Below the pieces are notes generated by a model that was given only the letters and a program-made list of their open reading frames with translations, did no database searches and was not told the DNA's origin. A stretch of 17,279 nucleotides of DNA from an uncultured Clostridia bacterium (GTDB taxonomy: Bacteria > Bacillota > Clostridia > Christensenellales > UBA1242): NCBI GenBank assembly GCA_944380695.1, contig CALWII010000031.1:1-17279 (forward strand), read 5' to 3'. Shown one piece after another: positions 1 through 6,504 of the stretch. Each line of letters begins with the position of its first letter. Position 1 is the stretch's first letter. Position numbers and translations under genes: made by a program.

Positions 1-138
1 CCATATATGGAGGATTTTAAAAATAGATTTCCAGATCAATATGACTTTTTCATTTATTTTTATCCAGAGTTAAAAATAGATAATAAAAAAAACGTTAGTA
101 AAACAAACAATGTATTATCGACAAATAAAAAATACTGA
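1..138 (+). CDS. C-terminal end of an unidentified protein (partial)
   Basis: An open frame enters from the left edge and stops at TGA 136-138, giving the last 45 residues. The tail is rich in Asn, Lys and Ser, with an aromatic patch (YDFFIYFYPEL) near residues 14-24, and shows no motif I recognise. An ATG lies at 7-9, but no upstream sequence is available to test it as a start, so the gene more likely begins outside the window. A bidirectional hairpin with T-tracts lies 64 nt downstream and could end its transcript. Whether this is a real gene end rather than a chance open frame is uncertain, because the piece is so short. Confidence 0.4.
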   Translation, partial: PYMEDFKNRFPDQYDFFIYFYPELKIDNKKNVSKTNNVLSTNKKY

Positions 139-201
139 AAAGTAAACAGACGATAAATGAGCGATAAATTGTAAATTGAAAAATACATTAATATTAATTA
201 A

Positions 202-231
202 AAAAATATCGCTTTATAAGGCGATATTTTT
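202..231. terminator. Bidirectional intrinsic terminator
   Basis: An 11-bp stem, AAAAATATCGC (202-212) with GCGATATTTTT (221-231), surrounds an 8-nt loop. A/T tracts flank both sides, so it can end the minus-strand tRNA-Thr transcript (the 3' CCA is 5 nt away) and the plus-strand gene ending at 138. Confidence 0.8.
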
Positions 232-236
232 AAACT

Positions 237-312
237 TGGAGCTGGTGATGGGACTCGGACCCATGACCTTTCGATTACGAATCGAATGCACTACCAACTG
301 TGCTACACCAGC
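237..312 (-). tRNA. tRNA-Thr(CGU)
   Basis: A 76-nt cloverleaf on the minus strand. The acceptor stem is GCTGGTG/CACCAGC with discriminator U and an encoded CCA. The anticodon stem TTCGA/TCGAA holds the loop TTCGTAA, so the anticodon is CGU and it reads ACG. The T-arm carries GGTCCGAGTCC. It stands alone, with its own promoter (334-362) and terminator (202-231). A second threonine tRNA (UGU) lies in the six-tRNA cluster at 3249-3323. Confidence 0.96.
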
Positions 313-333
313 ATATTTTGGATTTGTACAATG

Positions 334-362
334 ATTATAGCAAAAACTCTTTTAAAAAGCAA
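334..362 (-). promoter_or_regulatory. Promoter of tRNA-Thr(CGU)
   Basis: On the minus strand an extended -10, TGCTATAAT (-10 at 334-339), follows a 17-nt spacer from a weak -35, TTGCTT (357-362). Expected initiation is near 327, about 15 nt before the mature tRNA. Confidence 0.6.
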
Positions 363-425
363 ACTCTTTTGGCTGATTGATTTAAAATGTTTGTATAATA
401 AAATCCGTCATTAGTAATATTTTGT

Positions 426-454
426 TTGATATACTTTCTCATTTGTGATACAAT
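426..454 (+). promoter_or_regulatory. Housekeeping-type promoter upstream of the cmk-SDR fusion
   Basis: TTGATA (426-431), a 17-nt spacer and TACAAT (449-454) fit a sigma-A promoter pointing at the gene starting at 553. The implied leader of about 90 nt contains the palindromic repeat at 512-534. Confidence 0.6.
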
Positions 455-511
455 AATTATATATGTTAGTGCAGCCAAATAAGAAATAATACAAAAAAAG
501 ATATCTTGTAT

Positions 512-534
512 GTATTATGTCATAATAAACACTA
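512..534. repeat. Palindromic repeat, copy 1 (TATTATG-1 nt-CATAATA)
   Basis: Arms TATTATG (513-519) and CATAATA (521-527) are separated by one base and followed by AACACTA. The 17-nt string TGTCATAATAAACACTA (518-534) recurs exactly at 13591-13607 ahead of yunB. It ends 9 nt before the ribosome site of the cmk-SDR gene. A regulator operator and a sporulation-sigma promoter element (CATAATA resembles the sigma-G -10, CATnnTA) are both possible. Function unknown. Confidence 0.5.
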
Positions 535-552
535 TATATTGCGAGGTGAAGT

Positions 553-2217
553 GTGTTTAATATAGCAATAGACGGGACAACAAGCAGTGGTAAATCAACT
601 GTCGCTAAATTGTTGGCCGAACGATTGAAAATGAAAGTTTTTGATACAGGGGCTTTGTACAGAGCTATTGCTTGTGGGTTTCAAAGAAAAAATTTAAGAC
701 TTAATGAAAAAAACTTACATAAATTTATTGAAGAAATGGATTTAAAAGTGGTTTTTGTTGAAGATAAACAATGTGTTTTTGTAAATGGCATTGATGAAAC
801 TCCAAATTTAAGAAAAGAAGAAATCAGTGTTTTGAGTTCACAAATTTCACCATTTAAGTTTGTTAGAAATTGTGTGTTAAAACTGCAACAAGACTTTGCA
901 ATGAGAAACGAATGTGTTATGGAGGGGCGTGATATTACTAGTGTTGTTCTTCCAGGTGCTGATGTGAAATTCTTTTTTGATGCTGATGCAAAAGTGCGAG
1001 CTAAAAGAAGATTTGAGCAACAAAAAAATAATGCGTTTCCTTTTACATATAAAAAAGTTCTAGATGACCTTTTGGCTAGGGATTATCGGGACAAAAATCG
1101 GGTTAATGGCAAATTGCAAATTGTTCCAGATGCCATTTATGTTGACTCAACCAACAAAAATGTAGATGAGATGCTTGAATTTTGCGTTGAGCAAGTTAAA
1201 AAAGAATTGGCTTTAAGAAAAAATTGTATTGTAACTGGGGCAACCGGCCATATAGGAAATGTTTTAATCAGAAACCTATTGGAAAACCGCTATAATGTTA
1301 CGGCGTTGGTTTTACCTAATGAAGATTTGACTCCTATAAAGGATTTAAAAATTAAAATAGTTAAGGGCGATGTGACTGACAGAGATTTTATTCTCAAATT
1401 TATAAAAAAAGATTCAATAGTTTTTCATACAGCAGGTATTATCGATATTGGCGACAAAGACTATGATTTTGTTTACGATGTCAATGTCAATGGAACAAAA
1501 AATATTGTCGATGCTTGTGTTAAAAATAAAGCTCGTCGTCTAATTTACACAAGTACAGTCAATATAATAGATCCTGTAGAGGGAGCTGTTTTAACAGAAC
1601 CAAAAAAGTTCAACTTGCAATTCATTAAAGGCAATTATGCTAAAACAAAATGGGAAGCGACAACATATATTCTGCAAAATATCAAAAAAAATAATCTCGA
1701 TGCCATTATTGTTTACCCAACTGCTGTCGTCGGTCCGTTTGATTTTAAGGTTTCTGAAATAGGGCAGGTCATACTTGATTTTATGAACAAAAAGCTTTAC
1801 GGATATGTTCACGGTGGTTATAATTTTGTTGATGTCAGAGATGTCGCTGAAGGACTCCGTCTGGCTTCTAGAAAAGCAAAAAGCGGGGAGGACTATATTT
1901 TAGGGGGAGAAGTCTTTTCTTTTAAAATGCTTTTACAAGTTATTAATAAAGAACTTGGCAGAAAATATCTACCGCCAAAAATTGCGATTTGGTTTGTTAA
2001 GCTTTTTGCAAATATATCGTCAGTTTATTACAAAATTCTTGGTAAAAAGCCTGTTTTTAGCGCTTATTCAATAGATTCATTTACCAGAAATAGCAATTTT
2101 TCCTCTAAAAAAGCAAAAAAATATTTAGGATATAATCCTAGACCTATTGAAAAAAGTATAAGGGACTCTGTGCATTGGTTTATTGATAATGGATATTATA
2201 AAAAAAATAAAAGTTAA
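553..2217 (+). CDS. Cytidylate kinase fused to NAD-dependent epimerase/reductase
   Basis: A single 554-residue frame holds two complete enzymes. Residues 1-220 are CMP kinase, which phosphorylates CMP/dCMP to the diphosphate: P-loop GTTSSGKST (8-16), DTGALYRA, EGRDITSVV and RDYRDKNR. Residues 223-554 are an extended short-chain dehydrogenase: Rossmann GATGHIG (229-235), Ser334 in YTSTV, and the catalytic Tyr362-x3-Lys366 pair (YAKTK). The linker is only a few residues. The second domain resembles Clostridia epimerase/dihydroflavonol-reductase-like proteins of unknown substrate. The start is GTG at 553, with GAGG at 543-546 six bases upstream; the GTG at 551 is out of frame and quickly stopped. 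CMP kinase is usually a stand-alone enzyme of about 220 residues, so the fusion is the odd point. It could be CMP kinase with an appended enzyme from an adjacent gene; no shared pathway is evident. Confidence 0.9.
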   Translation: MFNIAIDGTTSSGKSTVAKLLAERLKMKVFDTGALYRAIACGFQRKNLRLNEKNLHKFIEEMDLKVVFVEDKQCVFVNGIDETPNLRKEEISVLSSQISPFKFVRNCVLKLQQDFAMRNECVMEGRDITSVVLPGADVKFFFDADAKVRAKRRFEQQKNNAFPFTYKKVLDDLLARDYRDKNRVNGKLQIVPDAIYVDSTNKNVDEMLEFCVEQVKKELALRKNCIVTGATGHIGNVLIRNLLENRYNVTALVLPNEDLTPIKDLKIKIVKGDVTDRDFILKFIKKDSIVFHTAGIIDIGDKDYDFVYDVNVNGTKNIVDACVKNKARRLIYTSTVNIIDPVEGAVLTEPKKFNLQFIKGNYAKTKWEATTYILQNIKKNNLDAIIVYPTAVVGPFDFKVSEIGQVILDFMNKKLYGYVHGGYNFVDVRDVAEGLRLASRKAKSGEDYILGGEVFSFKMLLQVINKELGRKYLPPKIAIWFVKLFANISSVYYKILGKKPVFSAYSIDSFTRNSNFSSKKAKKYLGYNPRPIEKSIRDSVHWFIDNGYYKKNKS

Positions 2218-2316
2218 AACAAATTGTATTTCTCTATTGATTAAGGGTTTAAGCATTAGAGTGCATTTGTATTTTTAATTTCTTAAACAATTTTATGCTA
2301 AAGAAGGGTGTTGAAT

Positions 2317-2964
2317 ATGAAGTATTTCAATGTTGAAAATAATAAAATAACCTACGATTGCATCGCTCAAAACTATACAAACATAGCTATTAGAGAAATA
2401 GCACCTAAAGCGTTCGTAGATAGTTTTTTAAATTCACTAGTGGGTAAAAATATAATTGATGTTTGTTGCGGTACCGGTCAGATAGCAAAATATATGGCGG
2501 AGCAAGGATTTAATGTTTTTGGGATTGACATAAGTGAAAAAATGTTGAAGATTGCAAGACAAATCGCTCCTAATTGTAAGTTCCAACAAGCTAATGCACT
2601 CGATTTTTCTTCTGATAATAAATTTGATGGCGCTTTTGTTCACGACTGTCTTTTTAATTTTACACTCGAACAAGCCAAGGTTTTGATAAAGAACATTTAT
2701 AAATTATTGACAAATAATGGAACTGTTTTTTTATCTTTTTTAGAGGGAAATTATGAAAATTTCGAAAATATTGTTCCAAATACTCCATTAAGAATTTTTG
2801 TGCGTAAATTTTCAGTAAAAGAAATAAATGAAATATTAGACGGATACTTTAAGATTACGGGTATGTGGGCAATAAATGAAATGGAACAAGAAAGAAATGT
2901 TGGCAGAAAATTTTACTTATTGCTTAATAGAGTAGTTCCACAAAACGAGGAGGATAAGTCTTAA
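2317..2964 (+). CDS. Class I SAM-dependent methyltransferase
   Basis: A 215-residue protein with methyltransferase motif I IIDVCCGTG (46-54), followed by GIDIS (69-73), where the acidic residue would bind the adenosyl ribose, and a plausible motif at DGAFVHDCLFNF. The family moves a methyl group from S-adenosylmethionine. The UbiE/Methyltransf_11-like core does not reveal the acceptor. I chose ATG 2317, with AGAAGGG (2302-2308) at good spacing; an in-frame GTG at 2308 lies inside that ribosome site and is less likely. It follows the cmk-SDR gene after 99 nt with no clear terminator between, so co-transcription is possible. The substrate could be a small molecule, tRNA or protein. Confidence 0.85.
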   Translation: MKYFNVENNKITYDCIAQNYTNIAIREIAPKAFVDSFLNSLVGKNIIDVCCGTGQIAKYMAEQGFNVFGIDISEKMLKIARQIAPNCKFQQANALDFSSDNKFDGAFVHDCLFNFTLEQAKVLIKNIYKLLTNNGTVFLSFLEGNYENFENIVPNTPLRIFVRKFSVKEINEILDGYFKITGMWAINEMEQERNVGRKFYLLLNRVVPQNEEDKS

Positions 2965-3221
2965 AATTTGTTAGCGATAATGCAGTGTGGATTATCACTT
3001 TAATTTTTGATTGATTAAAATTTTTATAAATAAAAATATATATTTTAAAGAAACAAAGTTTGATTTGTTTTATGTAAGTAAAAAAAATATTAGTGTACGA
3101 TTAAAATTGTTTACTGTTTAAGCGTTTGCTTTTTTGTTTGAATGGCATTTATTATATAAATTTTTGCCACACTTCTACAACCAAAAATTGATATTTTGTA
3201 GATTACATCTAACTTTATCAA
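2965..3221. other. AT-rich intergenic stretch, nothing assignable
   Basis: There is no convincing frame, RNA or promoter here. A weak 6-bp hairpin (GATAAT/ATTATC, about 2983-3003) follows the methyltransferase stop but lacks a proper T-tract. Confidence 0.5.
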
Positions 3222-3247
3222 TAAAAAAAACTGGTCCATAACCAGTT
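3222..3247 (-). terminator. Terminator of the six-tRNA operon
   Basis: On the minus strand ACTGG-TTATGGA-CCAGT is followed by eight Ts, beginning just after the CCA of tRNA-Thr(UGU). It is a textbook intrinsic terminator. Confidence 0.85.
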
Positions 3248-3248
3248 G

Positions 3249-3323
3249 TGGAGCTGGCGATAGGAATCGAACCTACAACCTGCTGATTACAAGTCAGCTG
3301 CTCTACCGTTGAGCCACGCCAGC
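3249..3323 (-). tRNA. tRNA-Thr(UGU)
   Basis: A 75-nt minus-strand cloverleaf. The acceptor stem is GCTGGCG/CGCCAGC with discriminator U and encoded CCA. The anticodon stem GCTGA/TCAGC has loop CTTGTAA, so the anticodon is UGU, reading ACA. It is the last gene of the six-tRNA operon, directly before the terminator. Confidence 0.96.
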
Positions 3324-3329
3324 ATTTTT

Positions 3330-3405
3330 TGGTGCCCTAAGGTGGAATCGAACCACCGACACAAGGATTTTCAGTCCTTTGCTCTACCGACTGAGCTATC
3401 AGGGC
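3330..3405 (-). tRNA. tRNA-Phe(GAA)
   Basis: A 76-nt minus-strand cloverleaf. The anticodon stem AAGGA/TCCTT has loop CTGAAAA, so the anticodon is GAA. The acceptor stem GCCCTGA/TTAGGGC ends in ACCA. It is the expected ligand of the T-box upstream of pheS (15285-15529): GAA pairs with the UUC specifier and the ACCA end with UGGU. Confidence 0.97.
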
Positions 3406-3447
3406 AAATCGTATTAATATTAAAGGGGGAGAACGACAAACCAACAA

Positions 3448-3524
3448 TGGCGACTCGGATGGGACTTGAACCCACGACCTCTAGCGTGACAGGCTAGCGT
3501 TCTAACCAACTGAACTACCGAGCC
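3448..3524 (-). tRNA. tRNA-Asp(GUC)
   Basis: A 77-nt minus-strand cloverleaf. The anticodon stem CTAGC/GCTAG has loop CTGTCAC, so the anticodon is GUC. The acceptor GGCTCGG/CCGAGTC contains one G-U pair and ends in GCCA, with the G discriminator typical of tRNA-Asp. Confidence 0.97.
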
Positions 3525-3546
3525 AAAGAGGTGTTGATTTGTCGTT

Positions 3547-3631
3547 TGGTGGGAAGGGATGGATTCGAACCATCGAAGACGAAGTCGACGGATTTACAGT
3601 CCGTTGCATTTGGCCGCTCTGCAACCTTCCC
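3547..3631 (-). tRNA. tRNA-Tyr(GUA)
   Basis: An 85-nt minus-strand tRNA with the long variable arm of bacterial tRNA-Tyr. The anticodon stem ACGGA/TCCGT has loop CTGTAAA, so the anticodon is GUA. The acceptor is GGGAAGG/CCTTCCC with an encoded ACCA. Confidence 0.97.
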
Positions 3632-3670
3632 GTGTTATTATTTTACTTTTTTGTAACACGAAGCAAGTCT

Positions 3671-3747
3671 TGGTGGGCCTTCAGGGACTCGAACCCCGGA
3701 CCGACCGGTTATGAGCCGGTTGCTCTAACCAACTGAGCTAAAGGCCC
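3671..3747 (-). tRNA. tRNA with CAU anticodon (elongator Met or lysidine-modified Ile)
   Basis: A 77-nt minus-strand cloverleaf. The stem ACCGG/CCGGT has loop CTCATAA, so the gene-encoded anticodon is CAU. The acceptor GGGCCTT/AAGGCCC starts with a normal G1-C72 pair, so it is not the initiator type. The body (TTTAGCTCAGTTGGTTAGAG and the CTCATAA loop) resembles Firmicutes tRNA-Ile2 as I remember it, whose CAU is changed by TilS to read AUA. Elongator Met cannot be excluded from the sequence alone. Confidence 0.9.
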
Positions 3748-3788
3748 AAGAAAAGCTTTGAATTATGATTTTCTTCATTTAAAGAAGA

Positions 3789-3864
3789 TGGTCGGGGTGG
3801 AGAGGCTCGAACTCCCGACCCCATGGTCCCAAACCACGTGCGCTACCAACTGCGCTACACCCCG
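3789..3864 (-). tRNA. tRNA-Pro(UGG)
   Basis: A 76-nt minus-strand cloverleaf. The stem CGTGG/CCATG (one G-U) has loop TTTGGGA, so the anticodon is UGG. The acceptor CGGGGTG/CACCCCG is followed by ACCA. It is the first tRNA of the operon, about 17 nt after the predicted transcription start. Confidence 0.96.
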
Positions 3865-3887
3865 ACATATTTAAGGCTTGCGAAGAT

Positions 3888-3916
3888 ATTTTACACTAAA
3901 CAAAAAATGTTGTCAA
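3888..3916 (-). promoter_or_regulatory. Promoter of the six-tRNA operon
   Basis: On the minus strand a consensus TTGACA (3911-3916), a 17-nt spacer and TAAAAT (3888-3893) lie just upstream of tRNA-Pro(UGG). Predicted initiation is near 3881. The rest of 3917-4078 is AT-rich, with nothing else I can assign. Confidence 0.85.
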
Positions 3917-4078
3917 GAAAATTACAATAAAAAATTAGAAAAGTTTTATTATAAATCTTATATTATTATCAAATAGTTTTTCCCATTAATATTTTATTTA
4001 TTTTTTGATATTGAAGTTAAAAAAATATTAAGATATTGGTGTTTTATTTTTGGCAATTTGTTTAAGTGTAAAAAACTA

Positions 4079-4154
4079 TGGTCGGCGTGGCGGGATTTGA
4101 ACCCACGACCTCACGGTCCCGAACCGTGCGCGCTACCAACTGCGCTACACGCCG
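4079..4154 (-). tRNA. tRNA-Pro(CGG)
   Basis: A 76-nt minus-strand cloverleaf. The stem CACGG/CCGTG has loop TTCGGGA, so the anticodon is CGG, reading CCG. The acceptor CGGCGTG/CACGCCG is followed by ACCA. It begins only 12 nt after the stop codon of the nucleoside hydrolase fusion on the same strand, so it may be processed from that mRNA or use the internal promoter at 4200-4228. No terminator hairpin is visible after it. Confidence 0.96.
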
Positions 4155-4166
4155 ATGTTCACTATT

Positions 4167-5579
4167 TTAAGCGAACACATCTTTGTCTGCAATTTTTATA
4201 AAATATATATTGCTTTTTACTTGGTCAAGCGAAATAGGAGTAAAATCAAAATATGTTGTTCCAACATTAAATCCATACTTGTTGATTGGTTTTAATTTGT
4301 GTACGTGTCCAAATAAATTATAATGCCCTTTTGTGCAGTTTGTAGGTTTGTGAGTAAGGTATATTTCTGTTTCTGGTTCATCAATTTTAAGGCAATACTT
4401 GTTTTCTATCACATCGTTGAAACCTAGTTTTAATAGTTTTTCACGAAATTGAGCAAAAGTAAGTTTTTGTTTTTTCATATCGTTTATCTCATAATTTCCT
4501 AAAATTAAAATTACTTTTCCATTCAATTTCTTAACAAAATTATATTCTCCAAAATCTCCCAGGTGATAAACATAATCGGATTTAGTTACAACGCTATTCC
4601 ATCTTTTTACAAGTTCATAATTCATCTCGTCGACTGTTGAGAATGGAACGGATTTTAAATCAATGACTCTTTGTGATGAAAAATGCGTATCTGATGTGAA
4701 ATATATCTTTGGTGAAGTTTTATATTGAATAGAAGTTACCGATTTAATAAAATCCTTCCAAATTTCATAATTTGCTTGTTTGTTTAGGTCAAAAACATAA
4801 TTTATAGTATGAGAAGGCAGTATTTTATTTTGTTCTTTTAAAATCATATTAACATCTATTTTTGTTTCGCAGAAATGTTTTTTGTTTAATAGATACGCAA
4901 CAGGGGCTATGTCGTATATAGTGTGTATTCCTCGGTTTTGGATTTTAAAGACGGAATTTGATATTATTTTATGTAGGTATCTCCCAAGCTTGTTGGTGCA
5001 TAAGTGGTTCTTTGTTTCATATATGCTGGTAACAAATTGTTTTGCGACATAATTTGGTATTATGGTAATATCCCTTATCGAGTTTACTACGATTTCAAAA
5101 GCTTTTTTATCGTTACTGTAATTTGCATCAGTAAATTTTTCATAAAACAAGTTTTGTGTTCCTAGAAATACCAACCTGATATTTTTAGCAATTTTTGGTT
5201 CTTTTGTTATTGCAATTGCAAGGTTTGTCAAAGTTCCTATGCATAGTATTGTGATTTTGGATTTTTGTGCTATTCTTATGATTTCTTCAACAGCAGGCGA
5301 TGACTCGAAATAGCCGTTTGAAACATAATCGATACTACCGTATTTCACTATTTCTGTATTTTTCATACCGATAATTCGCATAAGCCGTTTTGCTTCAAAT
5401 AGCGAATCTATCGAGTTGTCTCGAATTGAGTTACGCTTATAATTTGCTGAAAATGGTGAAATTGAAATTAATTTGACATTAAAAGCATCTTGTCGTGATA
5501 AAATATATGCGAGGGCAAATATGTCATCAATTTCATTTGATACATCACTATCTACAATTAATTCTTGCTTTTTTTTCAT
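4167..5579 (-). CDS. Nucleoside hydrolase fused to calcineurin-like metallophosphoesterase
   Basis: A 470-residue two-domain protein with no signal peptide, so presumably cytoplasmic. Residues 1-285 match inosine-uridine-type nucleoside hydrolases, which split the base from ribose: calcium-binding DSDVSNEIDD (10-19), IGTLTNLA (114-121), ANYSND (152-157) and YDIAPVAY (222-229). In the last motif Tyr replaces the His often found before Asp. Residues 291-470 match a compact metallophosphoesterase: SDTH (296-299), GD (341-342), GNYE (361-364), His410 in LTHKP, and GHVH (424-427). GNYE carries Tyr where the family usually has His (GNHD/E), so activity may be altered. The fusion could strip phosphate from a nucleotide and then release the base; that is inference. 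No Shine-Dalgarno precedes ATG 5579, and a strong promoter places the start of transcription at the ATG itself. tRNA-Pro(CGG) follows 12 nt downstream. Confidence 0.88.
   Translation of the reverse strand: MKKKQELIVDSDVSNEIDDIFALAYILSRQDAFNVKLISISPFSANYKRNSIRDNSIDSLFEAKRLMRIIGMKNTEIVKYGSIDYVSNGYFESSPAVEEIIRIAQKSKITILCIGTLTNLAIAITKEPKIAKNIRLVFLGTQNLFYEKFTDANYSNDKKAFEIVVNSIRDITIIPNYVAKQFVTSIYETKNHLCTNKLGRYLHKIISNSVFKIQNRGIHTIYDIAPVAYLLNKKHFCETKIDVNMILKEQNKILPSHTINYVFDLNKQANYEIWKDFIKSVTSIQYKTSPKIYFTSDTHFSSQRVIDLKSVPFSTVDEMNYELVKRWNSVVTKSDYVYHLGDFGEYNFVKKLNGKVILILGNYEINDMKKQKLTFAQFREKLLKLGFNDVIENKYCLKIDEPETEIYLTHKPTNCTKGHYNLFGHVHKLKPINKYGFNVGTTYFDFTPISLDQVKSNIYFIKIADKDVFA
4200..4228 (-). promoter_or_regulatory. 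Possible internal promoter for tRNA-Pro(CGG)
   Basis: On the minus strand TTGACC (4223-4228), a 17-nt spacer and TATTTT (4200-4205) lie inside the end of the upstream coding region. Initiation near 4193 would leave a leader of about 39 nt before the tRNA. The -10 is weak. Confidence 0.35.
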
Positions 5580-5585
5580 ACAAAA

Positions 5586-5614
5586 AGTTTAACGCTTAGT
5601 AAAAATTTTGTCAA
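5586..5614 (-). promoter_or_regulatory. Promoter of the nucleoside hydrolase fusion, predicted leaderless
   Basis: On the minus strand a consensus TTGACA (5609-5614), a 17-nt spacer and TAAACT (5586-5591) are followed by six bases and then ATG (5579). Counting the last -10 base as -7 puts +1 on the A of ATG. Confidence 0.75.
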
Positions 5615-5631
5615 ATATATTACTAAATATG

Positions 5632-5660
5632 TTGGAAAAAAAACCCTTATGTGTTAAACT
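5632..5660 (+). promoter_or_regulatory. Promoter of degV-fabG
   Basis: TTGGAA (5632-5637), a 17-nt spacer and TAAACT (5655-5660) precede degV. Initiation near 5667 leaves a short leader holding the GGAGG site. It is divergent from the nucleoside hydrolase promoter, 17 nt away. Confidence 0.7.
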
Positions 5661-5682
5661 TAAATACAGTTTGGAGGTTAAA

Positions 5683-6504
5683 ATGATTAAACTTGTTGTT
5701 GATTCCACAGCATACATTCCAAAAGAGTTTATTGAAAAAAACGATATTAAGGTTATTCCACTTAATGTTTTGTATATGGATAAAGAATTTGAAGAAGGTC
5801 TTCCTGGAAGTTATGATGAATTTTTTGAAAGCTTTACTAAAACTAAACTTTTCCCAAAAACTTCTCAACCTTCTCCAACTTTATTTCAGTCTGCTTTTGA
5901 TAATATTATAGACCAGGGTAATGAAGCAATAGTTTTTACTATTTCTTCATCATTATCTGGGACTTATTCGGTTGCTAATTTAGCAAGAGAAAATTGTAAA
6001 GACCCAGACAAAATTACAGTGATCGATTCAATGAGCACAGGGCAAAATATTTGGGGCTACTGTATGGAGGTTATAGAAAAAGCAGAAGAAGGTTGGAGCC
6101 GTGAAGATATAGTTAAGTATATATCTGCTTTGCAAGTTAACAGCCAAATTTGTTTTGTCCCAGACAGTTTAGATTATTTAAAAAAGGGAGGACGAATTGG
6201 CAGAGTGAGTGCCACTATTGGAACTCTCTTGCAAATAAAACCTATTTTGACATTTAAGCAAGGGACCCTGCTTTGCTCGAAGAAAATCATAGGTATGGGT
6301 AAGGCCATTGCTGATTTAATTGCTATGATACCTCAAAAAACTAAAAGGTTGTTTGCTATCCACATTGCTAACACCAAATATTTTGAAGTTTTGCTTGAAA
6401 AAATGAAAGCCGCATTCCCAAAAACAAAAATTTATGAAGGCGAGCTTGGACCGGTTGTTGCAGCACATATAGGCCCAGCTGTAGGTGTTTGTTATATATG
6501 TTAA
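5683..6504 (+). CDS. DegV family fatty-acid-binding protein
   Basis: A 273-residue protein, near the usual DegV/FakB length of about 280. Family marks are VVDSTAYIP (5-13), KTSQPSP (59-65) with the Thr/Ser that contacts the lipid carboxylate, ISSSLSGTY (87-95), and LKKGGRIGR around residues 166-174. DegV proteins hold a fatty acid in a deep pocket; FakB members present it to the FakA kinase to make acyl-phosphate, but no fakA is in this window. The start is ATG 5683, with TTGGAGGT at 5671-5678; a longer in-frame extension to 5608 lacks a ribosome site and would precede the promoter -10. The stop overlaps the start of the next gene by 7 nt, suggesting translational coupling with the FabG-like reductase. 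Which fatty acid it binds cannot be read from the sequence. Confidence 0.92.
   Translation: MIKLVVDSTAYIPKEFIEKNDIKVIPLNVLYMDKEFEEGLPGSYDEFFESFTKTKLFPKTSQPSPTLFQSAFDNIIDQGNEAIVFTISSSLSGTYSVANLARENCKDPDKITVIDSMSTGQNIWGYCMEVIEKAEEGWSREDIVKYISALQVNSQICFVPDSLDYLKKGGRIGRVSATIGTLLQIKPILTFKQGTLLCSKKIIGMGKAIADLIAMIPQKTKRLFAIHIANTKYFEVLLEKMKAAFPKTKIYEGELGPVVAAHIGPAVGVCYIC

Noticed and set aside
2983..3016. A hairpin after the methyltransferase as a terminator
   Set aside because: Only six AT-rich pairs with a 9-nt loop, and the following sequence (ACTTTAATTTTT) is not a clean T-tract.
3309..3497. A 62-residue open frame across the tRNA cluster
   Set aside because: It is a translation of the complementary strand of tRNA-Phe and tRNA-Asp; such peptides are a known annotation artefact.
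3539..3736. A 65-residue open frame across tRNA-Tyr and the CAU tRNA
   Set aside because: It lies wholly over tRNA genes on the opposite strand, so it is an artefact of the same kind.
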